From: Thalassobius sp049116315 | Lineage (GTDB): Bacteria > Pseudomonadota > Alphaproteobacteria > Rhodobacterales > Rhodobacteraceae | Reading direction: 5' to 3' | NCBI GenBank assembly: GCA_049116315.1 | Contig: JAGDZD010000008.1 | Coordinates: 186,001-250,000 of the forward strand | DNA length: 64,000 nucleotides | Shown here: piece after piece, positions 25,220 through 34,638 of the stretch | Position numbering within the stretch: position 1 is the stretch's first letter | How the letters are laid out: each line of letters starts with the position of its first letter | Notes under the pieces: model-generated | Database searches by the model: none | Told to the model about the DNA's origin: nothing | The model's input: the letters and a program-made list of their open reading frames with translations, nothing else | Translations under genes and position numbers: made by a program

Positions 25220-26122
25220 ATGGTTGAAATTACACAAAATACGCCCCGGGCCATCCCCCAAAAACGCCCCCGCCGACGTTTTCGCTGGTCAGTGTTGGGC
25301 GATCATACGATCCTGATCTTGGGGGCGCTGTTCATGCTGTTGCCGCTGTTGATGATCGTGCAGACCACCACGGTGCCGGACGCAGATATCATCAAATATG
25401 GTCCTCAACTCAAAATCGGCGATCAATTTGGTCCCAACTTTGACAAAGCCATGTTCGCCGCCTCTGGTTTCTCAGGTGAGAACACCGGCATGCAGATGTT
25501 GATCAACTCGTTCATTCTGGGGATCGGTTTTGCCGTGGGAAAAATCGTGCTTGGGATGATGGCGGCCTACGCGCTGGTCTATTTCCGACTGCGGTTTGCG
25601 ACCTTGGCATTCTGGCTGATCTTCACCACGCTGTTGTTGCCCCTCGAAGTGCGCATCCTGCCCTCTTATGAGGTGGTGCAAAGCCTTGGCATGTTGAACA
25701 CTTTCCCCGGACTTATTGTGCCGTTGGTTGCCTCGGCCACCGCAACGTTCTTTTTCCGTCAGTTCTTTCGCTCGGTTCCAGAAGAGCTGGTCGAGGCGGC
25801 GCGGATTGACGGGGCTGGTCCGGTCAAATTCTTCATCGATATCCTTGTGCCGCTGTCGCAGACCATGATCGCGGCGATGTTCATCATCATGTTTGTCTAT
25901 GGCTGGAACCAATATTTGTGGCCCACCATGATCACCACGGACGAAGACATGTACACGCTTGTGCGCGGGATCAAACAAATCACGCAGGTGCTGGAAGGCG
26001 CCGCCGTCCCCGAGTTTGGCCGCTCCAACCTATTGGCGCTCATCGCGGTGTTGCCGCCGGTGGCAATCGTGATCTTTTTCCAAAGTTGGTTCGTCAAGGG
26101 TTTGACGGATTCAGATAAGTAA
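25220..26122 (+). CDS. ugpE: Glycerol-3-phosphate ABC transporter permease UgpE
   Basis: 300 residues, MalG/UgpE-type permease with six membrane helices. The N-terminus is basic (PQKRPRRRFRW) before the first helix; the EAA loop is PEELVEAARIDGAGPVKFFIDILVPL. It pairs with UgpA to form the channel and is 10 bases from ugpC. Confidence 0.95.
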   Translation: MVEITQNTPRAIPQKRPRRRFRWSVLGDHTILILGALFMLLPLLMIVQTTTVPDADIIKYGPQLKIGDQFGPNFDKAMFAASGFSGENTGMQMLINSFILGIGFAVGKIVLGMMAAYALVYFRLRFATLAFWLIFTTLLLPLEVRILPSYEVVQSLGMLNTFPGLIVPLVASATATFFFRQFFRSVPEELVEAARIDGAGPVKFFIDILVPLSQTMIAAMFIIMFVYGWNQYLWPTMITTDEDMYTLVRGIKQITQVLEGAAVPEFGRSNLLALIAVLPPVAIVIFFQSWFVKGLTDSDK

Positions 26123-26132
26123 GGACCCAGAA

Positions 26133-27182
26133 ATGGCTCAGGTAACACTTAACAATATCGCCAAGACCTATCCAAATGGGTTCGAGGCGCTGAAGCCCTC
26201 AAGCTTTGACATTCCGCATGGCGAGTTTGTGGTTCTGGTTGGCCCGTCGGGCTGTGGCAAGTCGACGTTGCTGCGTATGATTGCGGGTCTGGAAGATATC
26301 ACCGGTGGTGAGTTGGCGATTGGGGATCGTGTTGTGAATGACGTTGATCCCGCGGATCGCGACATTGCAATGGTGTTTCAGAACTATGCGCTTTACCCGC
26401 ATATGAGCGTGGCCAAGAACATGGGCTATGGTTTGAAAAACCGCAAAATCGCCAAGTCAGAGATCAAGGACAAGGTGCGCAACGCCGCCGAGATGTTGAA
26501 CCTGACGGATCACCTTGAGCGCCGCCCCAGTCAATTGTCTGGTGGTCAACGTCAACGTGTGGCCATGGGGCGCGCGATTGTGCGCGACCCTCAGCTGTTC
26601 TTGTTTGACGAACCTTTGTCGAATTTGGATGCTAAGCTGCGCAACCAAATGCGCATTGATATCAAAGCGTTGCAACGGCGGTTGGGGGTCACTTCGGTCT
26701 ATGTGACCCATGATCAGGTCGAGGCCATGACCATGGCGGATCGCATCATAGTGCTGAACGCAGGGCAGATCGAACAGATCGGCACCCCTGCCGAGATCTA
26801 CAATACACCGGCGTCGACGTTTGTGGCTGGGTTCATGGGCGCTCCGGCGATGAATTTGCTGCGCGCCCAGATCACTCAGCCGGGCCAGCTGAACCTTGGC
26901 GACACCATCCTTGCAACGTCAACCCCGGCGTCTTTGACCGGGGATGTGACGCTGGGCATCCGTCCCGAGGACGTCAAACTTGATCCGCAAGGCACGCAGG
27001 ATTTCATGATCGAGATCGTCGAGGAATTGGGCGCGCATCGCCTGTTGCACGGTCACTTGGCCGGGCAAAAGTTTTCCGTCAGCGTGCCCAAAACGATGGA
27101 GGCCACGCCGGGTCTGGCGCGTCTTGCGATTGCCCCAGAGGCGATGCATTTCTTTGACGCGCAATCGGGGCGACGTCTATGA
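26133..27182 (+). CDS. ugpC: Glycerol-3-phosphate ABC transporter ATPase UgpC
   Basis: 349 residues. Walker A GPSGCGKST, Q-loop VFQNYALYPHM, signature LSGGQRQRVAMGRA, Walker B LFLFDEPLSNLD, switch YVTHDQVEAMTMADR, then the C-terminal TOBE/MalK-type regulatory domain (~240-349). It energises UgpAE and overlaps the following phosphodiesterase-like gene by 4 bases, so that gene is part of the operon. Confidence 0.95.
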   Translation: MAQVTLNNIAKTYPNGFEALKPSSFDIPHGEFVVLVGPSGCGKSTLLRMIAGLEDITGGELAIGDRVVNDVDPADRDIAMVFQNYALYPHMSVAKNMGYGLKNRKIAKSEIKDKVRNAAEMLNLTDHLERRPSQLSGGQRQRVAMGRAIVRDPQLFLFDEPLSNLDAKLRNQMRIDIKALQRRLGVTSVYVTHDQVEAMTMADRIIVLNAGQIEQIGTPAEIYNTPASTFVAGFMGAPAMNLLRAQITQPGQLNLGDTILATSTPASLTGDVTLGIRPEDVKLDPQGTQDFMIEIVEELGAHRLLHGHLAGQKFSVSVPKTMEATPGLARLAIAPEAMHFFDAQSGRRL

Positions 27183-28219
27183 CCCAAGCTCTGGAACTGG
27201 ATAAACAGCGATTGGTGCAAGATCTGCCATTGATCACCGGTGACAATCTTGCCCGGCTCAAATCAGCCGAGCGCACGGTTCAGGCGCACCGCGATTTGAT
27301 GGCGCAAAACCCGGCGATGACAGCCTTGCAGGTGGGCGGGGAGGGCACCACGTCACACTTGCCCGCTGAAATGACGATTGCGGCATGGAATGTAGAGCGC
27401 TGCCTGTTCCCGGAAAACAGTGCCGCGCATCTGCATCCCTTTGCGCCTTCGGTTGTTTTGCTGAGCGAAATGGACAGCGGTATGGCCCGCACCGCACAGC
27501 GCAACACCACGGCGGACATGGCCCGCTCTTTGGGCATGCACTATGCCTATGGGGTTGAGTTCTTTGAGATGGATCTTGGCGGCGCAACAGAACGTGCGTT
27601 TTGCACCGATGATTTCAATGCTGCTGGATGGCATGGCAATGCGATCCTGTCTGCGGCGCCGTTTGAACGTCTGAGCTTGATCCGTCTGGACACCGAAGGC
27701 CACTGGTTTGTGGATGGCCCCAATGGGGCAGGGGACAGCGCTCAACCTCGATTGGGCGGGCGCATGGCCGTTGCAGGCATTGTGCCGACCGAGCGTGGGT
27801 CGATCTGTGTGGTCTCGACGCATTTGGAAAGCAACGCAAAACCAGATTTGCGCGCGGCTCAATTCACCACGTTGATGGAGGCGGTGGACACGTTTGCTCC
27901 GGATCTACCAGTGATCATCGGTGGCGATCTGAACACGGGCAACCATTGTCCTCCGAGCTATGACTGGCGGGTGGAACCCTTGTTTGAGGACGCTGTTGAG
28001 CGTGGGTATCAATGGGACTTTACCGCGCCGGGGGTCACCACCCGCAACAGTTTGATCACGCCCCATGACACCCGTCGCATGAAGCTGGATTGGTTCTGTG
28101 CACGCGGTTTTGAAGGGCAATCTTTGCCCATTCTGTCATCGGTTGGGGAAGACGGCGTTGCGCTGTCTGATCACGATTGTGTTCTGTGTCAGGTCACCCC
28201 TGTCCCAAGCAAAGGTTAA
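27179..28219 (+). CDS. Endonuclease/exonuclease/phosphatase-family protein in the ugp operon
   Basis: 346 residues. The EEP fold is recognised by the metal and catalytic motifs in order: IAAWNVERC (Asn), LLSEMDSG (Glu), VVSTHLES (His), IIGGDLNTG (Asp, Asn) and VALSDHDCV (Asp-His). No signal peptide is seen, so it acts in the cytoplasm. Family members cleave phosphodiesters or phosphomonoesters, including sphingomyelin and glycerophosphodiesters. Its 4-base overlap with ugpC puts it where many operons carry the GDPD-type phosphodiesterase ugpQ, so hydrolysis of imported glycerophosphodiesters is a reasonable inference. Its 3' end overlaps the convergent glycosyltransferase by 4 bases. Confidence 0.88.
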   Translation: MTQALELDKQRLVQDLPLITGDNLARLKSAERTVQAHRDLMAQNPAMTALQVGGEGTTSHLPAEMTIAAWNVERCLFPENSAAHLHPFAPSVVLLSEMDSGMARTAQRNTTADMARSLGMHYAYGVEFFEMDLGGATERAFCTDDFNAAGWHGNAILSAAPFERLSLIRLDTEGHWFVDGPNGAGDSAQPRLGGRMAVAGIVPTERGSICVVSTHLESNAKPDLRAAQFTTLMEAVDTFAPDLPVIIGGDLNTGNHCPPSYDWRVEPLFEDAVERGYQWDFTAPGVTTRNSLITPHDTRRMKLDWFCARGFEGQSLPILSSVGEDGVALSDHDCVLCQVTPVPSKG

Positions 28220-29949
28220 GGTGCGCTGCAATCAAACACGTGAATTTCGCGTTCCAAGAATAGCGGTTTCAGGGTGTCGAACTGCGCAAGGAGCTGACAG
28301 TTGGTTCCGATGCTTTGATAGAAATCCTGCCGCAGCTTGGGGCGCGGCAACGCGGCGTAGGTTTCAAAGTCTTTCAGAACAAACAGCGTGATCTGCTGCG
28401 CGCGCCAATGCTCCAACTGCCATTCTTCGGTTTGCGGGGGCCAGGCATGGGCTTTGATGGGGAAAGCTAAGTCTCCATCTTTGGTGTTTTCCAATCCAAA
28501 CATCACTTCGGGCAAGCGGCGGTGATAGAGCGCGTTGGTCGGTTCGACACTCTGCAACCGTTCTTCGGCCCGCGGTGGCAGGGTGATCTGGTATTTCTCT
28601 GCCAATCGCTCGGCGCGCTTTTCCTCATCAAGGATCGCGGCGGTCTTTTGTGGCAGGGGCAGGGGAATGTCGGCGATGATCTTGGTGCTGTCGCGGTTGT
28701 CTTGCGTATGCGTTTCAAGAAAGGCCGCGACCTGAGCCAGATTGGTGGGGGCAATGGCCTGCGTTTGAACGATACCGGTCGCCCAGATGCTGAGCGCCAA
28801 ACCCGCCGCAATCGCAAGGCCGGACCCATAGCGTAAAAGCGGTAGCGCTGCTTGGCTGAGGTTCACAAAGACCATGCTGGCCAGCAGCGTGTAGCCCGCA
28901 AAATTGGCAATCCACAGGTGCTCGGGTTGTCGCGGTCCGGTGATATAGGCCACGGCCAAAGACCCAGCGCTCAAAGATAGCCAGATCACCATCAACGTGG
29001 GCTTTTGCGCCAAAGTGCAATGGCGCGACAACAGCCCGGCAGGGGTCAATACCGCCATCACCGCAATCACAGGTGTCATGCCAAAGGCCATCTGAGAGGC
29101 CTTGTGCGTCATGGTCAAAATCCCGGCAAAGGGCGAAATGTCATCGGGACGCAAAGACATGACGCTTTGGATTTTTTGAAAGTCCAAGAAATTTTGAAAA
29201 TCGAGGATGAGGCCGATATTCAGCAAAGGCCATAGGATCACAATGGGCAACAATGCGCGGCCAAAAGACACAAACGCTTTGGCCCAGCCTTCATGCTTGG
29301 CGATCAGAACGATGGTGCCAACAGCCAAAGGCCCCAGCACAAAAATCGCTGAATGCTTATAACTCATCGTGAGCGCCACGCAGAGCCCCAGCAACAGATC
29401 CCAGCGCAGTGGTTTGGTGGTGTCCAAACGCATCATCAGGGCGACAAATGTGGCAATCATCGCCACGGCGAGGCCCGTGTCACCTTTGGCGATATGCGCC
29501 ATAAAGACCGACAATGGCATAAAAACTGCAGTAAGCGCGACAATCACAGCTGGCCATTGCGACAGCGTCAGCTTGCGCGCGGCCAGATAGAACAACGGCG
29601 CCATGATCGCACTGGTCAAGGCCGTCACGGCGCGCAGCGTCACATAAAACGGCGTTGGATCCGTGAAATAGGCCTCGCGGAACCCGCCGGGCCCAGACCA
29701 CCATCCGGCCAAAAGACCGGTGCCAAACAAGCCGCCCAATGCGGTGGCGTTCAGATAATGCACAAACGGGGGATAGAAGTGCTGTGACGGAATAAGCTCT
29801 CCGGTTAGGACCCGAGCAGCATCATTGACCCGTTCATCGCCATGAAAATATCCATAGTCCAAACCGATCAATCGCAGGGCAAAGGCCAGCACAAATAGAA
29901 AAACACACACTGCAGTCGAATTTTTGCCTAAATTTTGTGAATAATGCAT
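28216..29949 (-). CDS. GT39/GT-C type membrane glycosyltransferase
   Basis: 577 residues from the ATG at 29949 (a GTG three codons earlier is possible). About ten hydrophobic helices fill residues 15-400. The first periplasmic loop has GYFHGDERVNDAARVL, the acidic DE motif of GT-C enzymes such as PMT and ArnT, which use polyprenyl-phosphate sugars. A soluble ~170-residue C-terminal domain follows, with low similarity to anything I know. It is divergent (148 bases) from the HAD-UbiA gene and may use the lipid-linked sugar that pathway makes; this is inference. Confidence 0.85.
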   Translation of the reverse strand: MHYSQNLGKNSTAVCVFLFVLAFALRLIGLDYGYFHGDERVNDAARVLTGELIPSQHFYPPFVHYLNATALGGLFGTGLLAGWWSGPGGFREAYFTDPTPFYVTLRAVTALTSAIMAPLFYLAARKLTLSQWPAVIVALTAVFMPLSVFMAHIAKGDTGLAVAMIATFVALMMRLDTTKPLRWDLLLGLCVALTMSYKHSAIFVLGPLAVGTIVLIAKHEGWAKAFVSFGRALLPIVILWPLLNIGLILDFQNFLDFQKIQSVMSLRPDDISPFAGILTMTHKASQMAFGMTPVIAVMAVLTPAGLLSRHCTLAQKPTLMVIWLSLSAGSLAVAYITGPRQPEHLWIANFAGYTLLASMVFVNLSQAALPLLRYGSGLAIAAGLALSIWATGIVQTQAIAPTNLAQVAAFLETHTQDNRDSTKIIADIPLPLPQKTAAILDEEKRAERLAEKYQITLPPRAEERLQSVEPTNALYHRRLPEVMFGLENTKDGDLAFPIKAHAWPPQTEEWQLEHWRAQQITLFVLKDFETYAALPRPKLRQDFYQSIGTNCQLLAQFDTLKPLFLEREIHVFDCSAP

Positions 29950-30097
29950 GGTCCACACAGGTGTTGGGTCAAAGAAGCTTCGAACCTACTCTGCCCCGAT
30001 GAATTTTTGCAAAGAAAGATTACAAAGGCGCTGACGCTACGGCAAACTAAGGCAATAGCGCTCGCAAAACACAGATTTTAAAGGACAATAGCAGCGA

Positions 30098-31579
30098 ATG
30101 AACCAGATTGTTCATGCTTCGGCAGGCAAGACAGATATCCCGCTCTACGTCGATTTGGACGGAACCTTGGTGAAAACGGACATCGCCCAAGAACTTTTGG
30201 TGCGCGCATTCCGGTTTCCTGAGGCGCTCAAAGCTGGGCTGTCTGCGGTGCCCAAGGGGATCAGCCCGTTGAAGCATGCTTTGGCCCATCACGTGTCTTT
30301 GGATGCCAAACGGTTGCCCTATCGCCCTGAAGTCCTTGATCATATCGCCGCTGCCCGGGCTGCAGGTCGACGGGTTGTTCTGGCCACGGCCGCCGACCAA
30401 CGCGTAGCTGAACAAGTTGCAGAGCATTTGCAGATCTTCGATGCTGTCTTAGCTTCAACGCCCGATCTTAACCTGAAAAGCGAGGCCAAACTGGCCGCCA
30501 TTCAGGCCGATGCCGGGGCGCATGCCGACAGTGAAGCCTTTGAATATCTTGGCGACTCTCGTGCAGATTTGGTGATATGGGAGGCCGCTACGCTGCGTGG
30601 CTTTGCACAAATGCCAAGCGGAGCCGAGCCGTTGGCCAAGGATGCGGATCAGGTGTCGCTGATGTTGCCGTCAGACGGTGGGCTTGCGCGCCCCTTGATC
30701 AAGGCGATGCGGCCACACCAATGGTCAAAGAACGTTTTGGTGTTTTTGCCCTTGCTGTTTGCGCATCTCTATTTTGTGCCCGGCAGTCTGGTCCTGTCGC
30801 TTGTGGCATTCATGGCGTTTTCACTCTGTGCCTCTGCGGTTTATTTGGTGAATGACCTGCTGGATATCGAAGCAGACCGGGCCCATGCGACCAAACATCT
30901 GCGCCCGTTCGCATCGGGGCGAATACGCCCGCTGCATGGCTGTGTGGTGGCCGCGGTATTGTTCCTTGCTGCCTTGGCCTTGGGATTTGGCGGGGCGGGG
31001 CCGTGGTTTGGTGTGGTGCTGGTCCTCTATATTCTGATGACCAACATCTACTCCTTCTGGCTGAAATCCCATTCGACCATCGATGTGGTGATTTTGGCAT
31101 TGCTGTACACCACCCGCATCGTAGCGGGGGCGGCGGCGCTGAAGGTGGTGCCCAGCCCATGGATACTGACCTTTTCGCTCTTCTTCTTTCTCAGTCTGGC
31201 CTACATGAAGCGCTATATTGAGCTGTGCGATGTTGAGCCGGATGATCAACTGCCCGCGCGCGGCTATTGGTCCAGTGATTTGAATGTGATCCGGACCTTT
31301 GGAATTTCGAATGCGGCGCTGTCATTGCTGACGTTGGCGGAATATGTCAGCGCCCCTGAAATTCAGGGCCGCTATCAATCTCCTGGCCTGTTGTGGATCA
31401 TGATCCCGATGATGATGTTTTGGTCCTATCGCACATGGCTGAAGGCCACGCGGGGCCAAGTTGGCGGTGATCCGGTTGTGTTTGCGCTGAAAGATCGGGT
31501 GAGCCGCGCCACGGGGGTTGCGGTTCTGATGGTGGTCATCCTAGCGCATCAAGTCAATTTGGGATGGATGCTGCCATGA
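30098..31579 (+). CDS. HAD phosphatase-UbiA prenyltransferase fusion (DPPR synthase-like)
   Basis: 493 residues. The N-terminal ~190 residues are a HAD hydrolase: YVDLDGTLVKTDI (nucleophile and acid Asp), VVLATAADQR and FEYLGDSRADLVIW (motif IV). The C-terminal ~290 residues are a UbiA-type membrane enzyme with MRPHQWSKNVLVFLPLLF and YLVNDLLDIEADRAHATK (NDxxDxxxD-type site), the form seen in decaprenyl-phosphate phosphoribosyltransferases. It would attach phosphoribose from PRPP to a polyprenyl phosphate, and the fused HAD would remove the 5-phosphate. The separate NoeH and NoeC proteins of Azorhizobium (Nod-factor arabinosylation) are, as I recall, a comparable pair. It overlaps the SMR gene by 4 bases. 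Confidence 0.9.
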   Translation: MNQIVHASAGKTDIPLYVDLDGTLVKTDIAQELLVRAFRFPEALKAGLSAVPKGISPLKHALAHHVSLDAKRLPYRPEVLDHIAAARAAGRRVVLATAADQRVAEQVAEHLQIFDAVLASTPDLNLKSEAKLAAIQADAGAHADSEAFEYLGDSRADLVIWEAATLRGFAQMPSGAEPLAKDADQVSLMLPSDGGLARPLIKAMRPHQWSKNVLVFLPLLFAHLYFVPGSLVLSLVAFMAFSLCASAVYLVNDLLDIEADRAHATKHLRPFASGRIRPLHGCVVAAVLFLAALALGFGGAGPWFGVVLVLYILMTNIYSFWLKSHSTIDVVILALLYTTRIVAGAAALKVVPSPWILTFSLFFFLSLAYMKRYIELCDVEPDDQLPARGYWSSDLNVIRTFGISNAALSLLTLAEYVSAPEIQGRYQSPGLLWIMIPMMMFWSYRTWLKATRGQVGGDPVVFALKDRVSRATGVAVLMVVILAHQVNLGWMLP

Positions 31580-31944
31580 CGTTTGCGAGTTTTGTGCTGG
31601 TCTTTGTCAGCGTGTCATTGTCAGCCGTTGCACAAACCGCCTTTAAGCTGGGGGTGTCGCGTGTCGAAATCACAGAAACAATGGGAATTTTGGCCAAAGC
31701 ACTGAGCTTTTTGTTCTCGCCCTTTGTGGTACTGGGTTTAGCGCTTTATGGCGTGGGCACGGTGCTGTGGTTGTTTGCGCTACGCGAAATGGATCTATCG
31801 TTGGCCTATCCGTTTGTGGCAATCAGCTTTGTCATGGTGGTGCTGTCGGGGGTCTTTTTCTTGGGCGAGCCGTTGCAATTGTCCCGCATGGCTGGCTTGG
31901 GTCTGATCGTGTTGGGATTGCTGGTATTGGCCCGCGGTGGATAA
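31576..31944 (+). CDS. Small EamA/SMR-like transporter
   Basis: 122 residues from the ATG that overlaps the preceding stop (ATGA); an ATG four codons upstream is an alternative. Four membrane helices are seen, with VSLSAVAQTAFKLGVSR and MDLSLAYPFVAISFVMVVLSG, the pattern of ArnE/ArnF-type subunits that flip lipid-linked aminoarabinose. Translational coupling to the DPPR-synthase-like gene suggests it flips a polyprenyl-phospho-pentose. The substrate is inferred. Confidence 0.85.
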   Translation: MTFASFVLVFVSVSLSAVAQTAFKLGVSRVEITETMGILAKALSFLFSPFVVLGLALYGVGTVLWLFALREMDLSLAYPFVAISFVMVVLSGVFFLGEPLQLSRMAGLGLIVLGLLVLARGG

Positions 31945-31977
31945 ACACGGATCATCCTAGGGGGATGCGGCTGATGG

Positions 31978-33654
31978 CTATAGGGCGTGAGGGGCGTCGA
32001 GGTCGTCATCCATGCGCAACGACACAACATGCCCTGACAAAGGCGCATTGCGCAGCACATATGGATCCAAACCTGTACTAAGGCTGGTGACCACCAGATC
32101 GCGCCCGGTTTCACCACCAAAACACAAGCCGGTTGGCGCTGGAATTTGCACTGGGCAACGCCGCATTGTCTCTCCTTCAAGAGAGAGGGCATTGATGAAC
32201 CACCCCCCTTCGAAACTCACCCATAGGTTCCAATCGCGATCAATTGTGATGCGGTTGGGTTTGCCACCAGCGGGGGTGAAGGTTCTGACATTGGTCAAGC
32301 GGCGACTGATCAACTTGTAAGACTGCAGCGTATAGGTCTCGGCGTTGAGCGCATAAACCACTCCGGCAATGGCGCAATAACAAATCGAGCTGACGCCCAT
32401 GGGCATGGCCGCATGGTCCGTGGCGCGCCCATCGGTGGTGAGGTTGACCAGCATGTCGTGACCGTCGCGCTCTGTGATGGCCCAGATCTCATCGTTGATG
32501 CCGGATACCGCGTGTTTGATCGATGAATCGCACACATATTCCCGACCGGTTGTGATGTTTTGGATGCGCGCGCCGCTGAGCACCAGATTGCTGCCGGATG
32601 TGGTGTGCACAAAAGAGTCGGGCGCGGTGTCAAAGGTGCGGATCAACTCGGGGTCGGCGCCCAGTGATGCACGAAACAGGCTGCGGCTTTCTTGTTCCAG
32701 CCAGTAGAATTTTTTGTGTTCGGGGTGCCATTGCGGCGAATAGGTGTAGGAGGCTTGGGATTTGGAGAGCGTTTCAATTGACGCCGGCGCGCGCGGCTCC
32801 TTCTCGATGCTGCGCAAACGCTCAGAAATGCGATCCGCGCTTTGCATCATGGCATCCGCGATCAGCTCAACCCGATCCCAATGCAGGCGATGGCACTGAC
32901 CGACAATGCCCATCGAGGCCACAAATCGCCCATCTGATTCAAAGATCGGCACGGCAATGCCACGCACGCCCAAGGTGGTTTCTTCGTCGGCAAGCGCATA
33001 ACCTTGAATTCGGATTTTTTCGAGCTGTGCGCGCAGTTCAGCGACGTCAGTCACCGTCTTATCGGTGAGTTTTTCAAACCGTTTGGCCAAGATCTGGTCG
33101 CGTCGCTGTTCATCCATATAGGCCAGCAACACTTTGCCAACCGAGGTACAGTGAAAGGGCAGATGGGCTCCGGGTTCGTCGATGGTCCGTTTTTCCTGCT
33201 GGCCATAAACCGCCTTCACAACAGTCACATTCTGCCCGTCATCCACACAGATCATCGCGGTTTCACCGATCAGGTTCTTGAGCTTCGTCAACTCAATCGC
33301 GCCTGATGGGATCAATTCCCCGCGTCTGAACAATTCTTGCAGACTGGACATAACAACGTGGCTGATGCGGTACGCCCCGGTGTGGGTGTCCAGACGGATG
33401 AAATTTTCTGCGACACAGACATCCAAAAAGTTTTTGACAAACTGGCTGTCATACCCGGACCGCTCAACGGTTTGATCAAGGGTCAGCCCTATGCGGTTGT
33501 TCACCCGAATGGTGCCCAACACTTCCATGCTGGCTTTGATAACCTCAGAGGAATTGGTCAGCTCAACAGTGGTCAGCGGCAACGAAGCGTCGGGGTCGAT
33601 TTCTATCTGAGACTGAAAATTCTTTTGGCTATTCGTTTTCGGTAACTTTTGCAT
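31978..33654 (-). CDS. IclR regulator fused to an SMP-30-like beta-propeller
   Basis: 558 residues. Residues ~30-95 are an IclR winged helix (EVIKASMEVLGTIRVNNRIGL, recognition helix around GYDSQFVKNFLDVC). Residues ~100-275 are the IclR effector domain (PFHCTSVGKVLLAYMDE, GYALADEETTLGVRGIAVPIF). Residues ~300-545 are an SMP-30/gluconolactonase-type propeller (YSPQWHPEHKKFYWLEQESRSLFR, GGKPNRITIDRDWNLWVSFEGG). Both halves look intact, so the protein could bind a sugar lactone through the propeller or even hydrolyse it. No catabolic genes flank it, so its regulon is elsewhere or acts in trans. Weak ribosome binding site; start not certain. Confidence 0.88.
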   Translation of the reverse strand: MQKLPKTNSQKNFQSQIEIDPDASLPLTTVELTNSSEVIKASMEVLGTIRVNNRIGLTLDQTVERSGYDSQFVKNFLDVCVAENFIRLDTHTGAYRISHVVMSSLQELFRRGELIPSGAIELTKLKNLIGETAMICVDDGQNVTVVKAVYGQQEKRTIDEPGAHLPFHCTSVGKVLLAYMDEQRRDQILAKRFEKLTDKTVTDVAELRAQLEKIRIQGYALADEETTLGVRGIAVPIFESDGRFVASMGIVGQCHRLHWDRVELIADAMMQSADRISERLRSIEKEPRAPASIETLSKSQASYTYSPQWHPEHKKFYWLEQESRSLFRASLGADPELIRTFDTAPDSFVHTTSGSNLVLSGARIQNITTGREYVCDSSIKHAVSGINDEIWAITERDGHDMLVNLTTDGRATDHAAMPMGVSSICYCAIAGVVYALNAETYTLQSYKLISRRLTNVRTFTPAGGKPNRITIDRDWNLWVSFEGGWFINALSLEGETMRRCPVQIPAPTGLCFGGETGRDLVVTSLSTGLDPYVLRNAPLSGHVVSLRMDDDLDAPHAL

Positions 33655-33871
33655 AGTTTTAGCGTAAACAGCTTTATCAATCAGTCAATGGTAAATGGAT
33701 ATTTGGAAATTATGTTTCCAAATTGGCTCTAATCTTTTTGATCAGCCGAATATTTGTGAAACGAACGCACCAAAACACCCACGCAGCAAAGCGCGGTTTC
33801 GGGTGTCAAATGGCAGTTTCAAAGGGTTTGGGAAAAGGCGCAGCAGGCGACATTGCGGGGCCTGCGCGAAA

Positions 33872-33907
33872 ACAACACCGGGGTCAGCTTGCTGCGCCCG
33901 GTGTTGT
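33872..33907 (-). terminator. Terminator of the peroxiredoxin gene
   Basis: An 11-bp perfect stem (33872-33882/33897-33907) with a 14-base loop; on the minus strand it is followed by a short T-rich stretch. It begins 15 bases after the stop of the minus-strand gene. Confidence 0.65.
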
Positions 33908-33921
33908 CTGATGATTTGCCG

Positions 33922-34437
33922 TTAGGCGGTGCCGCGCACTGGGCGGTCGTTGGAAATGTTGAATTTCATTCCATCCAACAGCTCTTCAAGGTCGGGGCGT
34001 GCCGCTGGACCGTTTGAGATGTCGACCAGCATCAAGCTGCCATCTGGACGGATCGCAAATGCGCCGGGTTCGGCGAAATTTGTTGTGGTTTCAGCTTCAC
34101 TTAGCGGCGCAGAAACATACAGACCCAAGGCATGCATCTGGGCTTCGCTCATGCCGTAGCACAGCTCAAAATCCCAACCGAATTCTTCTTTGTCTGCCAC
34201 GGCTTTTTCCTGAGTGTCAGCAGAAACGACAAAGACATCCATTTCGGCGGTCCAGTCGGCCAGGACGGCGTTCAGCTTGTTCAAAAAACGTTTGCAGCGT
34301 GGGCAATGACGCCCGCGATAGACAAACATCATGGTCCAGCGATCTTTGGCCGCTCCGATGGTGATTTCACCGCCAGAAACAGAAGGAAAGCTGGTGATTT
34401 CGACGTTCTCGCCGACGCGTGGTTTTGGTGAAGACAT
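33922..34437 (-). CDS. Peroxiredoxin-like thioredoxin-fold protein
   Basis: 171 residues of the AhpC/TSA superfamily. The active site is RGRHCPRCKRFLNKL, with Cys45 as peroxidatic-equivalent and Cys48 in a CxxC arrangement. WTMMFVYRG before it and VFVVSADTQEKA after it fit the fold. A typical AhpC resolving Cys is not obvious, although one Cys follows in FELCYG. Cytoplasmic, probably a thiol-dependent peroxide reductase. It is divergent from zur, 242 bases apart. Confidence 0.88.
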   Translation of the reverse strand: MSSPKPRVGENVEITSFPSVSGGEITIGAAKDRWTMMFVYRGRHCPRCKRFLNKLNAVLADWTAEMDVFVVSADTQEKAVADKEEFGWDFELCYGMSEAQMHALGLYVSAPLSEAETTTNFAEPGAFAIRPDGSLMLVDISNGPAARPDLEELLDGMKFNISNDRPVRGTA

Positions 34438-34638
34438 TTTGTAAAAGCCTTATTCATAAGTGCTGTGCCGAAAATCCGCATCGCTGGAAGAGCGATAAAT
34501 CAATTGGCAATTGAGACGGGGCGCAGTGTTTCTTAATCCCAAAGGCTTGGCAACACGGTATCGGCGGTTCGCGTTGCGCCAATCTTCACATTTGCAAGAG
34601 CGCGATGGTCGACGCAGGCAGGGGACTTGAGGTTTGTT

